DNA of 11,204 nt from RBG-13-43-22 sp040755035 (GCA_040755035.1 JBFMBU010000123.1:1-11204), one strand, 5' to 3'; positions 1 to 6,635 are shown, counted from the stretch's first letter. A program made the numbers and translations. The notes: generated from the sequence alone by a model not told the origin.

Positions 1-1
1 G

Positions 2-832
2 ATTGCTGTTATCGGCCTTTTGCTGATTCTCTGCGGTTTTTTCTTCAAGCTGGCTGTGGTCCCCTTCCATTTCTGGACTCCGGATATTTATCAGGGCGCA
101 GCCAACGAAACCGTCTCCTTCGTGGCCACCATGCCCAAACTGGCAGGGGTGGCCCTGCTCCTGCGGGTCGTCAGCCTGGCCGGTGGCGGGGCGGTGAGCC
201 TGGTCCAGGTCCTGGTGCTTTTAGCCGCTGTCTCCATGACTTTCGGCAATCTGGCCGCTCTGGTTCAGACCGATCTCAAACGACTTCTGGCCTATTCCAG
301 TATCGCCCATGCCGGATACGTTCTGCTTGGGGTTTTATCCCTGAACAGCGCCGGTTTTTCCGCGGCCGTCTATCACATCTCCGCTTATTTATTGATGAAT
401 CTGGCCTGCTTTTTAGTGATTTGCACCGTTTCCAAAGAAGGGGAAAACGTCTCCATCAGCGATCTTTCCGGACTGTACAAGCGTTCCCCTCTTTTGGCCT
501 TTACCCTGGCCGTGGGGGCCTTTGCCCTGGCCGGCATACCGCCGACCGCCGGGTTCACAGGGAAATTATTTCTTTTTACCGCCGCCCTGAACCAGGGACA
601 CCTGGCCTTAGTCATCATCGCCGCGGTCAATACGGCCATATCCATCTATTATTATCTGAATATTATACGCTCGGCCTACGGACAGGATCCCAACGGACTG
701 CCGGCCGTTTCCTTGAATTTTTCCAATCGGGTCATGAATTTCGGTCTGATCCTGGCCATCATTATTCTGGGGATTATTCCGTCCTGGTTTATCGAACTGG
801 CCCGAACGGCCTGTAAAACGATAATCTCGTAA
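2..832 (+). CDS. nuoN: NADH-quinone oxidoreductase subunit N (complex I), C-terminal part
   Basis: This is the 3' part of a gene that begins before the window; the frame is open from base 2 and gives 276 residues, against roughly 480 for the family, so about 200 N-terminal residues are missing. NuoN is one of the three antiporter-like membrane subunits of complex I, which pump protons across the cytoplasmic membrane. The fragment is almost entirely hydrophobic helices. The diagnostic stretch FKLAVVPFHFWTPDIYQGA is near fragment residue 16. Its lysine (residue 16) and the one in TMPKLAG (residue 46) are 30 apart, as are Lys217 and Lys247 of E. coli NuoN (numbering from memory). A third conserved lysine is in TGKLFLF (about residue 188). 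LKRLLAYSSIAHAGY is also typical. NuoL and NuoM are related, but the PFHFWTPDIYQGA form fits NuoN best. The next gene, 108 bases downstream, is also complex I-related. Confidence 0.94.
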   Translation: MAVIGLLLILCGFFFKLAVVPFHFWTPDIYQGAANETVSFVATMPKLAGVALLLRVVSLAGGGAVSLVQVLVLLAAVSMTFGNLAALVQTDLKRLLAYSSIAHAGYVLLGVLSLNSAGFSAAVYHISAYLLMNLACFLVICTVSKEGENVSISDLSGLYKRSPLLAFTLAVGAFALAGIPPTAGFTGKLFLFTAALNQGHLALVIIAAVNTAISIYYYLNIIRSAYGQDPNGLPAVSLNFSNRVMNFGLILAIIILGIIPSWFIELARTACKTIIS

Positions 833-940
833 GCGAAAGGATTCAAGGAACCAAGGGTTCAAGGATCCCAGTAACATGATCATCAACCATTCCGCCGAAC
901 GCTGAACGGCCACTCGGCATAAACGGAGTTAGAAGCAATC

Positions 941-1648
941 ATGGCTAAGCCAGCAAAAAAAATCGCCGAACCTTTAACCGCGGCCGTTTCCCGTCTGACG
1001 GTTTGCCACAATCCCAAACCCAAGACCTGTGGGGCCGAATCCGTCTTCAAAGGTCTGTCTGCTGAAATCGAACGCCTGCGTCTCCCGGTTTCTGTCGAGC
1101 CGGCCAAATGCTCCTGTTCGGGCGCCTGTAAAGAAGGGGTATTTTTAAGCCTTCCCGACCAGGGAATTTTTTATCATAAGGTAAAAGAAGGGCATATTCC
1201 AACCATCATCAAGGAAACCGTCCGGGCCGGCAAGGTGGTTTTTCCCTTGTTGCGTCTGAACCCGCTCCAATCCATACGCGGTGATCTGATCTGGGAAAAA
1301 GCCGCGGGTTGTATCATGGCCATGGACACCTCCCTCTGCATGCCACAGGTGGCTCAATCCCTGATCCGGTTCCATTATGATGAATCCTGCGGCAAATGCG
1401 CCCCCTGTCGTTTGGGCATTCAGAGGCTGTCCGATGTCATCGACGCTGTCCTCTGCGGCCAGGCCCAACCGGATGCGGTTTCCGAGATGGAATCCCTCAT
1501 CACCTTGATGAAACAGGCCCCCTACTGTTCTTTCGCCGGCAAGGTCTCCCACATCATGCTCTCTATCCTCTCCGGATTTAAGGACGAATTCGAAGCCCAT
1601 ATCAAGGGCAAAACCTGCCCGGCCGGGATGTGTCAATTAACCAAATAA
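941..1648 (+). CDS. NuoE/NuoF-like iron-sulfur protein without flavin domain
   Basis: A 235-residue soluble protein assembled from pieces of the complex I electron-input module. Residues about 18-100 look like the thioredoxin-fold [2Fe-2S] domain found in NuoE and at the N-terminus of HydB/NuoF-type subunits. Candidate cluster ligands are Cys22, Cys30, Cys59 and Cys63 (CSGAC), and a GIFYHKV strand follows. Residues about 120-235 match the C-terminal iron-sulfur region of NuoF: a degenerate GGCIMAMD-type start, then DESCGKCAPCR (Cys150, Cys153, Cys156) and a distant Cys196, the usual [4Fe-4S] (N3) ligands. The FMN- and NADH-binding domain and SLBB domain that normally lie between these two are absent, since true NuoF has more than 400 residues. 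The protein therefore probably carries electrons between iron-sulfur partners but cannot oxidise NADH itself. It follows nuoN on the same strand and may be co-transcribed. The ATG start has GGAG about 11 bases upstream. Extra Cys226 and Cys231 lie near the C-terminus. Confidence 0.85.
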   Translation: MAKPAKKIAEPLTAAVSRLTVCHNPKPKTCGAESVFKGLSAEIERLRLPVSVEPAKCSCSGACKEGVFLSLPDQGIFYHKVKEGHIPTIIKETVRAGKVVFPLLRLNPLQSIRGDLIWEKAAGCIMAMDTSLCMPQVAQSLIRFHYDESCGKCAPCRLGIQRLSDVIDAVLCGQAQPDAVSEMESLITLMKQAPYCSFAGKVSHIMLSILSGFKDEFEAHIKGKTCPAGMCQLTK

Positions 1649-1749
1649 GGATTTCCTCCCCGTTTACTCGGTTTGCTTATCCCGATCAAGCTATTATTAT
1701 CCATACTACTTTTTCTCCGCACCTTGTTGGGGGTTTTTTAAAAACCAGG

Positions 1750-1951
1750 TTCACCACGGAAGCACCGAGGGCACAGAGAAGATCCTTTTTTTATGAAGAA
1801 ACGGGAGATACCGTTTCTTCATAACCTCCCGGCCTGCGGCGCCCTGAAAGGCCCTATTTTCGCACAGCGACAAATGGCTTTGCTTTGTGGGTATCTCCCC
1901 AAAAAGCAAAAAATGGTCTTCTCTGTGTTCTCTTCTGGCTCTGTGGTAGAA
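1750..1951. repeat. Palindromic intergenic repeat element, copy 1
   Basis: The ends form an imperfect inverted repeat. The left end reads TTCACCACGGAAGCACCGAG and continues GGCACAGAGAAGA. The reverse complement of the right end reads TTCTACCACAGAGCC and continues to ACACAGAGAAGACC. The inside holds a perfect 14-bp hairpin and the string TTCGCACAGCGAC followed by TGGCTTTGC, which recurs in modified form in the element at 3911-4142. No transposase is present. CCAC-GAG-GCAC-CAGAG repeats of this sort are, to my general knowledge, scattered between genes in many Desulfobacterota genomes; their role is unknown. The rest of the 1649-2026 gap shows only a short palindrome, GGTTTTT-T-AAAAACC (1732-1746), just before the element. 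Confidence 0.6.
1791..1824. repeat. Perfect 14-bp inverted repeat (hairpin) inside repeat element 1
   Basis: TTATGAAGAAACGG (1791-1804) and its exact reverse complement CCGTTTCTTCATAA (1811-1824) flank the 6-base loop GAGATA. The transcript from either strand would form a long stable stem. No T-run follows on the plus strand, so it does not look like a normal intrinsic terminator in that direction. On the minus strand a run of A (from the plus-strand T-run at 1785-1791) follows instead of U, so it is not one there either. Confidence 0.75.
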
Positions 1952-2026
1952 TCTCTTTTGGACAAGAGTAAGGATAAATAATATATTAAAAAGTGTATTC
2001 GGCAATTGTTGAGTTCAGGGGGGAAA

Positions 2027-2515
2027 ATGGCTTCACTAAATCCGAAGCATATTCGGGCAGTCATCCAAGCGGTCAATAAGAGTCCTTTTTTCAAACATCT
2101 TTCCTTGACCATCAAAGAATTAGGGACCGGATATTCCCTGGTTGAACTTACTATCGGAAAGGAACATCTGAATCCCTTTGGCGGAATTCACGGGGGAGTC
2201 TATGCCTCGGTCATCGACACCGCCACCTACTGGGCTGCCTATGGCGAACTGGACGAGAAGTCCGGGCTGATATCCATAGATCTGAAAATCGATTATCTCG
2301 CTCCGATCCAAAAGGGGATCATTATTGCGGAAGGAAAAAGAATTAAAATGGGAAAGTCCATGTGTCTGGCTGAGGCCACGGCCAAAGACAAAAACGGCAA
2401 ATGGCTGGCCCATGGAACATCGAAGATGATGCTCAGACCGGATCTTCAAACCATTGAGAACGTAGTTGAATTCCAGGGGACCGAGGCCCTCCCTCCAAAG
2501 TTTATCGACAGATAG
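2027..2515 (+). CDS. PaaI-type hotdog-fold acyl-CoA thioesterase
   Basis: A 162-residue protein of the hotdog thioesterase superfamily, PaaI/YdiI branch, which hydrolyses acyl- or aryl-CoA thioesters in the cytoplasm. The signature is NPFGGIHGGVYASVIDTATYW at about residues 49-69. It contains the HGG turn (His55-Gly56-Gly57) and the helix with Asp64, the position that carries the catalytic acid in this branch. The following strands (ISIDLKIDYLAPIQKG, then IIIAEGKRIKMGKSMCLAEA) are the standard central beta sheet. Length fits the family, with a somewhat long C-terminal tail after about residue 140. I chose ATG at 2027 because AGGGGGG lies a few bases upstream; an in-frame TTG at 2006 would add seven residues but lacks a clear ribosome site. 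The substrate cannot be named. A broken amidase follows 51 bases downstream on the same strand, so the two may have been one transcript. Confidence 0.86.
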   Translation: MASLNPKHIRAVIQAVNKSPFFKHLSLTIKELGTGYSLVELTIGKEHLNPFGGIHGGVYASVIDTATYWAAYGELDEKSGLISIDLKIDYLAPIQKGIIIAEGKRIKMGKSMCLAEATAKDKNGKWLAHGTSKMMLRPDLQTIENVVEFQGTEALPPKFIDR

Positions 2516-2566
2516 TACTGAACTCTTATCCGACGCTAAAAACGTTGAGGGGAATAGGAGACTGGT

Positions 2567-3645
2567 ATGGATGAATTCATCGCTTATGACGCCCTGGCCC
2601 TGGGAGAACTGGTCAGGAAGGGAGAGATTAAACCGTCAGAATTACTGGAAACCGTCATCCAAAGGATTGAAAAGGTCAATCCCCGGATCAATGCCGTTGT
2701 TCATAAGATGTATGATCAGGCCAGGGAGACCGCCAAAACCTTGCCAATGGAAGGGATATTTTCAGGGGTCCCCTTCCTGATAAAAGACCTGGTGGCCGAA
2801 TATAAAGGCGCCCCTTTCGAAGAAGGCTCGAAAGCGGTCCGGGGCAATATCTCCAAGCTGGACAGTGAGCTGGTCATACGACAAAAAGCGGCCGGGATCG
2901 TTCCCCTGGCCCATGGCAATGACGGCGGAGGATCCATCCGAACCGGCTCAAAATCGGATTTCTGACCTCCATACCCGAAGGATGGGCCTTGGAGACCCGC
3001 ATCCATCCCGATTGTATCTCGGCCGTGGAAGATGCCGCCAAGCTCTGTGAGGGCTTGGGCCATGTGGTAGAGGAAATCAACCCCCATGAACTGAGCTATC
3101 CGGAACTTTCCCGCACCTTCGGACAAATATTTTCCTGCAATGCCGGCCGGGTCATCGCCTATTGGGAGGAGGAGCTGGGAAAAAAAATCAACCAGGATGA
3201 AGTGGAGGCCATGACCTGGGCCAGCGCCCAGGCCGGGTTGAGACGAACCGGGGCGGATTATCTGGGCTGTACGGAAAGGATCCAACGTTTTGCCCGTAAA
3301 ATGGCCCGCTGGTTTCACTGGGGAGGCTATGATATGCTCCTGACCCCTACCCTGAGCCTGCCGCCGGTAAAACTCGGGTCCTTTGAACCCACCAGCGACG
3401 ATCCGAGGAGCGGCTTTAAAACGACCAACGCCTTTGTAGCCCTGACGTATATTCAAAACCTCACCGGTCAACCGGCCATGTCCGTTCCCCTCTATTGGAC
3501 CAAAGACCGGATCCCTATCGGGGTCCAGTTCGCCGCCCGCTTCGGTGATGAGGCCGGGCTGTTCCGGCTGGCGGCCCAGTTGGAGAAAGAAAGGCCCTGG
3601 GCCCAGCGAAAACCCCCGCTCCATTGTAGCCATAGTGAGGATTGA
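2567..3645 (+). pseudogene. Amidase signature family enzyme, broken by two internal deletions
   Basis: Residues 1-125 from ATG 2567 are a normal amidase N-terminus: FSGVPFLIKDLVAEYKGAPF holds the catalytic Lys73. The chain then jumps from RQKAAG (residue 110) straight to IVPLAHGNDGGGSIR. The GGSSGGS segment with the cis-serine, about 40-50 residues in intact relatives, is missing, while the nucleophile serine (Ser123) is kept. A second, larger loss follows Arg125. It changes frame, so the reading frame stops at 2963-2965. The original frame resumes from about 2947 (LKIGFLTSIPEGWALETRIHPD) and runs intact to a stop at 3643-3645 through the C-terminal half, including MLLTPTLSLPPVKLG and LTGQPAMSVPLYW. 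Intact enzymes are usually about 460-500 residues; here about 360 are left. AGGAG precedes the ATG by 6 bases. The product is almost certainly inactive. An assembly error is the alternative, but two separate gaps make that less likely. Confidence 0.88.
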
Positions 3646-3780
3646 AAGAGACTTTAGTAACTGAGAATAAGTATTGGGCGAGAATTTGATAATAACCTCC
3701 TTTTAACGACGCCTTTTAAAAAGGAAAAAGAATTCTATAGATGGAATCATCAGCCAGATCGTCCAAACGAACCGGGGGAA

Positions 3781-3823
3781 CCCAACAGACCAGATAGACT
3801 AAATAAACCAAACAGACCAATTT
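3781..3823. repeat. Degenerate period-9 tandem repeat
   Basis: The A-rich stretch divides into units of nine bases: ACCAGATAG, ACTAAATAA, ACCAAACAG, ACCAATTT, preceded by a partial CCCAACAG. No protein is implied. It lies in the gene-free gap 3646-4320, just before a possible promoter. Confidence 0.5.
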
Positions 3824-3834
3824 GCCCAAAACCA

Positions 3835-3865
3835 TTGACTTTAACCCTTCCCTATGGTTTATATT
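3835..3865 (+). promoter_or_regulatory. Possible sigma-70-type promoter upstream of cas6
   Basis: TTGACT (3835-3840) and TATATT (3860-3865) are separated by 19 bases, at the long end of the accepted range. Transcription from here would enter the palindromic element at 3911-4142 and then cas6, giving a leader of about 450 bases. Support is from motif match only. Confidence 0.35.
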
Positions 3866-3910
3866 ATAAAATTTTCGTAACAGTTTAGTTTTATTAAAAC
3901 GGAAAAATCC

Positions 3911-4142
3911 TTTTTTGCCACGGCCTTCGAATGGGGGCCTTTGCATTAGGTCGGCAGAGCCTCCCGAGACAAAGGCGGGACAGGAGGAAGACGACTTGTC
4001 TTCCTCCTACCGTCAGGCCCTTCGGGCAATTAAAACCCTGCTTCGCGCCAGCGACGGCTGGTTTGCCTGGCCCCGGGGTTTGTTGGGGCCTGGCCAAGAA
4101 TCTTTTGTCCGGTCTTTGTCCGTGTGCGTCTGTGGCTAAAAA
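3911..4142. repeat. Palindromic intergenic repeat element, copy 2
   Basis: A 230-bp GC-rich block in an otherwise AT-rich gap. The left end reads TTTTTGCCACGGCC; the reverse complement of the right end reads GTTTTTAGCCACAGACGCAC, so the ends are roughly inverted. Inside is an 11-bp perfect hairpin, AGGAGGAAGAC (3982-3992), loop GACTT, GTCTTCCTCCT (3998-4008). CCAGC-GACG-GCTGG follows at 4048-4061, then GGCCCC/GGGGCC inverted repeats at 4069-4074 and 4085-4090. TTCGCGCCAGCGAC followed by TGGTTTGC resembles TTCGCACAGCGAC followed by TGGCTTTGC in element 1, so the two appear to be one family. The remaining parts of 3646-4320 show no gene. Confidence 0.55.
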
Positions 4143-4249
4143 CAATTTTCAAACAACTAAAGTGTTACAAATTTTCATTTTTTTAAGGAACCATAGGACA
4201 TGGCGAGGTGATTTTTTAAGAAAGACCTTTTAATTTCTTTTTTGTTTTA

Positions 4250-4261
4250 GCAAGGTTGCAA
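4250..4261 (+). promoter_or_regulatory. 12-bp box GCAAGGTTGCAA upstream of cas6
   Basis: GCAAGGTTGCAA is partly palindromic (GCAA-GG-TTGC) and ends 59 bases before the cas6 start. The identical 12-mer occurs upstream of cmr1 (7320-7331). A shared operator for the CRISPR genes is an inference. No convincing -10 box is visible between this box and cas6. Confidence 0.35.
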
Positions 4262-4320
4262 CTCTTTCTTTTCCTATTCGAATTGATTTATCCTCTTTTT
4301 AAAAGAAAGGGGTAGCCGCT

Positions 4321-5250
4321 GTGCTTTTCGGCCGATTTAATTTCCAGTTGATATTTGAGTCAGAAGCTCAACTCCCGCCTTTCAAGGGATCCACTCTCCG
4401 CGGTGTCTTCGGCCTGGCCCTTAAAAAGGTCGTTTGCGCCCTTAAACGACAGGAATGCGGCCTTTGTCTCCTGAGGGAACGCTGTGTTTACACAACGGTT
4501 TTTGAGATCCCTTCCGGTGAGGAATCTAAGGGGACCCCTTCCCCGCCCCATCCCTTTATCATTGAACCGTCTCTAAATAGTCAAACCCATTTTCAACCCG
4601 GTGATTCCCTGGATTTCAACCTGATCCTTTTAGGTCGGTTCAACGAGTATTTGCCTTACTTTGTCTATGCCATCGAACAGATGGGCCGGATCGGGATCGG
4701 GAAAAAGATCAACGGGAAACATTCCCATTTCCAACTCCAGGCGGTTTCCATTGAAGGGCGAAGGGTTTACGATTCCGTTGGAAAAAAGCTGATCAAGGCA
4801 GAGCCGGAAGACCTCCTGTTGGAACGCTCGGGGATGGGGAACCCTGATCAAAACAAGGATGAAATACGCCTTTGGCTGCAAACCCCCCTGCGTCTGAAAT
4901 TTGATAACCGGCTTAAGGCTGAACTGCCTTTTCATGTCCTGATCCGGGGGGCCTTGCGAAGGATAGCGGTACTTAATACCCGCTTCGGTACCGGTGAACC
5001 TGCGCTTGATTATAAAGGACTGGTGGCCGGGGCCTCGGCCATAAAAATTAAAGAATCTAACCTGCACTGGTTCGACTGGAAACGCTATTCCAACCGGCAG
5101 GAACAGGCTATGCTTATGGGGGGGATGGTCGGTGAGGTCACCTACCAAGGGGATCTTAAGGAGTTCTTGCCATTCCTCCGGTATTGTGAAAAGGTCCATC
5201 TTGGGAAGGCCACTACATTCGGCCTGGGTCAGATTCAACTTCAGAAATGA
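4321..5250 (+). CDS. cas6: CRISPR pre-crRNA processing endoribonuclease Cas6 (RAMP family)
   Basis: A 309-residue Cas6 of the type found with type III systems (the PF10040-like branch). Cas6 cuts the long CRISPR transcript within each repeat to yield crRNAs for the effector complex. The N-terminal region LPPFKGSTLRGVFGLALKKVVC (about residues 18-39) and the cysteine pattern C-x2-C-x5-C at Cys46, Cys49 and Cys55, ending in CVYTTVFE, are characteristic. The C-terminus contains GGMVGEVTYQGDLKEFLPFLRYC and then HLGKATTFGLGQIQL, the glycine-rich RAMP loop that binds RNA. The start is GTG at 4321 with AGAAAGGGG upstream; an in-frame stop just upstream leaves no earlier start. The catalytic histidine cannot be assigned by eye. 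The gene stands alone: it is 255 bases before the ring nuclease and follows a 675-base gene-free gap. Its codon composition is close to the metabolic genes on its left, unlike cmr1. Confidence 0.9.
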   Translation: MLFGRFNFQLIFESEAQLPPFKGSTLRGVFGLALKKVVCALKRQECGLCLLRERCVYTTVFEIPSGEESKGTPSPPHPFIIEPSLNSQTHFQPGDSLDFNLILLGRFNEYLPYFVYAIEQMGRIGIGKKINGKHSHFQLQAVSIEGRRVYDSVGKKLIKAEPEDLLLERSGMGNPDQNKDEIRLWLQTPLRLKFDNRLKAELPFHVLIRGALRRIAVLNTRFGTGEPALDYKGLVAGASAIKIKESNLHWFDWKRYSNRQEQAMLMGGMVGEVTYQGDLKEFLPFLRYCEKVHLGKATTFGLGQIQLQK

Positions 5251-5308
5251 AAATACGATCTCTTGCAGAGTAAATGGAGAATTAGAGTAAATTTAAATGA
5301 TTGCTTTT

Positions 5309-5344
5309 GAGAGGTCGGCAATCAAAAAGATCCTGCCGATTCTC
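5309..5344. repeat. Imperfect hairpin downstream of cas6
   Basis: GAGAGGTCGGCA (5309-5320) pairs with TGCCGATTCTC (5334-5344): six base pairs around the loop, an internal bulge, then four more. No T-run follows. It could be part of the cas6 3' region or a structured leader for the next gene. Confidence 0.35.
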
Positions 5345-5383
5345 GGAGGATGATTTGTTGGTCGAAGACCCGAGATATTTTGG

Positions 5384-5407
5384 AAAATCGGCCTCTCACC
5401 GATTTTT
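5384..5407 (+). terminator. Possible intrinsic terminator after cas6
   Basis: AAAATCGG (5384-5391), loop CCTCTCA, CCGATTTT (5399-5406), with one further T: an 8-bp perfect stem ending in T bases, 134 bases after the cas6 stop. The T-tract is short (five) and belongs partly to the stem, so efficiency is uncertain. Confidence 0.42.
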
Positions 5408-5423
5408 CATAAAAACAATTGCC

Positions 5424-5476
5424 TTTCTCTGTGCTCCCTGAGTGCTCAAGCGACCAAAGGGAGCGGGCGAGAGAAA
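5424..5476. repeat. Two-part hairpin just upstream of the ring nuclease gene
   Basis: TTTCTCT (5424-5430) pairs with AGAGAAA (5470-5476), and GCTCCCT (5433-5439) pairs with AGGGAGC (5458-5464), with an 18-base loop. The left arm, CTTTCTCTGTGCTCCCTG, resembles the right end of repeat element 1 (TCTTCTCTGTGTTCTCTTCT), so this may be a remnant of the same family. It ends 29 bases before the next start codon. Confidence 0.4.
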
Positions 5477-5505
5477 AAAAAATAAGTCAATAAGGATTCA
5501 ATAAG

Positions 5506-6630
5506 ATGAAAACCATCCTCCTGGCCGTTTGCGGCCTCAGCCCCCAGGTAATCACCGAAACCCTGTATGCCCTTCATCAAACCGGCCGCACGGTGGACGC
5601 CATCCATATCATTACCACTCAAAAAGGGAAGGACCGGATCCTGACCACCCTCCTGGAGCCGGGAGGAGGATATTACTTCCGCTACCTCAAGGAATACGAG
5701 CAGGATATCCGTAAAATTGATTTCGGCCCGCCAACCATCCATACCCTGAAGGATGAACAGGACCGGGAGATCCCCGATATTCGGGACGAGGAGGACAACG
5801 AACGGCTCCTTCATCTTTGCCTGGATTTGACCTTCCGTTTTACCCGGAACCCGGAGACGGCTGTTTATTTTTCGGTGGCCGGCGGCCGCAAGACCATGAG
5901 TTCCTGTCTGGCCCTGGCCGCCCAGATGTACGGCCGCTCCCAGGACCGTCTCTTTCATGTCCTGGTTTCTCCGGAATTTGAAAGTCATCCGGATTTTTTC
6001 TATCCGCCCAGGACTTCCCGTCTCCTCGAACTGAAGGATGAAAAAGGAAATCCTTACTTTAAAGAATCCCGCTATGCCGAGGTCAACCTGATCCATCTGC
6101 CCTTCGTTTCCATCCGGGAAAGACTGGGCGAAAGGTATCTGAAAAAACCTTTCGATCCGGCGACCTTGATGATGTCCCTGATCCGGGAGGATCAGTTAAA
6201 GTTGGTGATCGATCTGGTGAGAAAAAAGGTAGTCTATCGGGGGATGGAAGCGGATCTGATGCCGGCCCATCTGGCCCTTTATGCCTTTTTTGCACTTAGA
6301 AAAAAAGAATGTTCTCTGGACGTTCCAACCTGCGCCCGCTGCAACGAGTGTTTCCTGGACCAGGAGGGGATTTATACGAACCAGAAAAAAATCATGGATC
6401 TTTACCAAAAACTGGCCGGTAGCCGTCCCCTGGAGGAAATGAAGGCGGGCGGGATCATCGATTTAAGCAGTGACAATTTTACCATGTATAAAAGCAAGAT
6501 CCGAAAAGAGATGCAAAAAAATTTCGGTCTTTATGCCTTGAAAGATCTGGAAATTGTCTCAGTGGGCAAAAGACCCAACACCCGTTTCGGTATGGGTATG
6601 GACAAGGGGAAGATCGAGATCGTGTATTAA
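5506..6630 (+). CDS. CRISPR CARF-domain ring nuclease (Cas_NE0113/TIGR02584 family) with C-terminal extension
   Basis: A 374-residue CARF-domain protein. Its start, MKTILLAVCGLSPQVITETLYAL, is diagnostic for the Cas_NE0113 family, now annotated as a type III ring nuclease. Such enzymes cleave the cyclic oligoadenylate made by Cas10 and so switch off the antiviral response. Ser12 (in CGLSPQ) and Lys129 (in FSVAGGRKTMSS, residues 122-133) occupy the two positions expected to bind and cleave the ring, by analogy with Ser11 and Lys168 of Sso2081 (Crn1, from memory). Residues 1 to about 200 form the CARF Rossmann-like domain. Residues about 230-374 are a separate region: FALRKKEC then C-x2-C-x2-C (Cys276, Cys279, Cys282), and a tail (KSKIRKEMQKNFG, SVGKRPNTRFG) that could be a winged helix-turn-helix. 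No HEPN R-x4-6-H motif is visible there. AAGGA precedes the ATG. The stop is 5 bases from that of the convergent toxin gene. Confidence 0.86.
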   Translation: MKTILLAVCGLSPQVITETLYALHQTGRTVDAIHIITTQKGKDRILTTLLEPGGGYYFRYLKEYEQDIRKIDFGPPTIHTLKDEQDREIPDIRDEEDNERLLHLCLDLTFRFTRNPETAVYFSVAGGRKTMSSCLALAAQMYGRSQDRLFHVLVSPEFESHPDFFYPPRTSRLLELKDEKGNPYFKESRYAEVNLIHLPFVSIRERLGERYLKKPFDPATLMMSLIREDQLKLVIDLVRKKVVYRGMEADLMPAHLALYAFFALRKKECSLDVPTCARCNECFLDQEGIYTNQKKIMDLYQKLAGSRPLEEMKAGGIIDLSSDNFTMYKSKIRKEMQKNFGLYALKDLEIVSVGKRPNTRFGMGMDKGKIEIVY

Positions 6631-6635
6631 AGGAA

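Noticed and set aside
421..816. 131-codon plus-strand frame inside nuoN, plus minus-strand frames 385-645 and 608-913
   Set aside because: Overlap the conserved NuoN frame; translations are rich in R, G, P and H as expected of out-of-frame reading.
833..940. Direct repeat TTCAAGGA (842-849 and 858-865) between nuoN and the NuoF-like gene
   Set aside because: Only 8 bases, two copies; too short to interpret.
1145..1636. 163-codon minus-strand frame opposite the NuoF-like gene
   Set aside because: Shadow of a gene with all iron-sulfur motifs on the plus strand.
1751..2115. Several short frames on both strands in the 1649-2026 gap
   Set aside because: They read through the palindromic repeat element, have no ribosome site of note, and one overlaps the thioesterase.
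2716..3633. Long open frame (305 codons) on the minus strand across the broken amidase
   Set aside because: Antiparallel shadow of the amidase coding sequence; the plus strand has clear amidase motifs in both fragments and the minus translation resembles nothing.
3716..4233. Short frames on both strands before cas6, including a Leu/Val/Tyr/Cys-rich peptide
   Set aside because: The composition comes from the period-9 repeat and the hairpin element, with no coding signature.
4630..5238. 202-codon minus-strand frame opposite cas6
   Set aside because: Shadow; cas6 motifs are on the plus strand.
5251..5505. Possible CRISPR array between cas6 and the ring nuclease
   Set aside because: No direct repeats of 25-40 bases with regular spacers; only inverted repeats are present. 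No array was seen anywhere in the window.
5935..5960. R-x6-H in the ring nuclease (RSQDRLFH) as a HEPN active site
   Set aside because: It lies inside the CARF domain between beta strands, not in a C-terminal helical HEPN domain.
5446..6096. 216-codon minus-strand frame opposite the ring nuclease
   Set aside because: Shadow; the conserved CARF motifs are on the plus strand.
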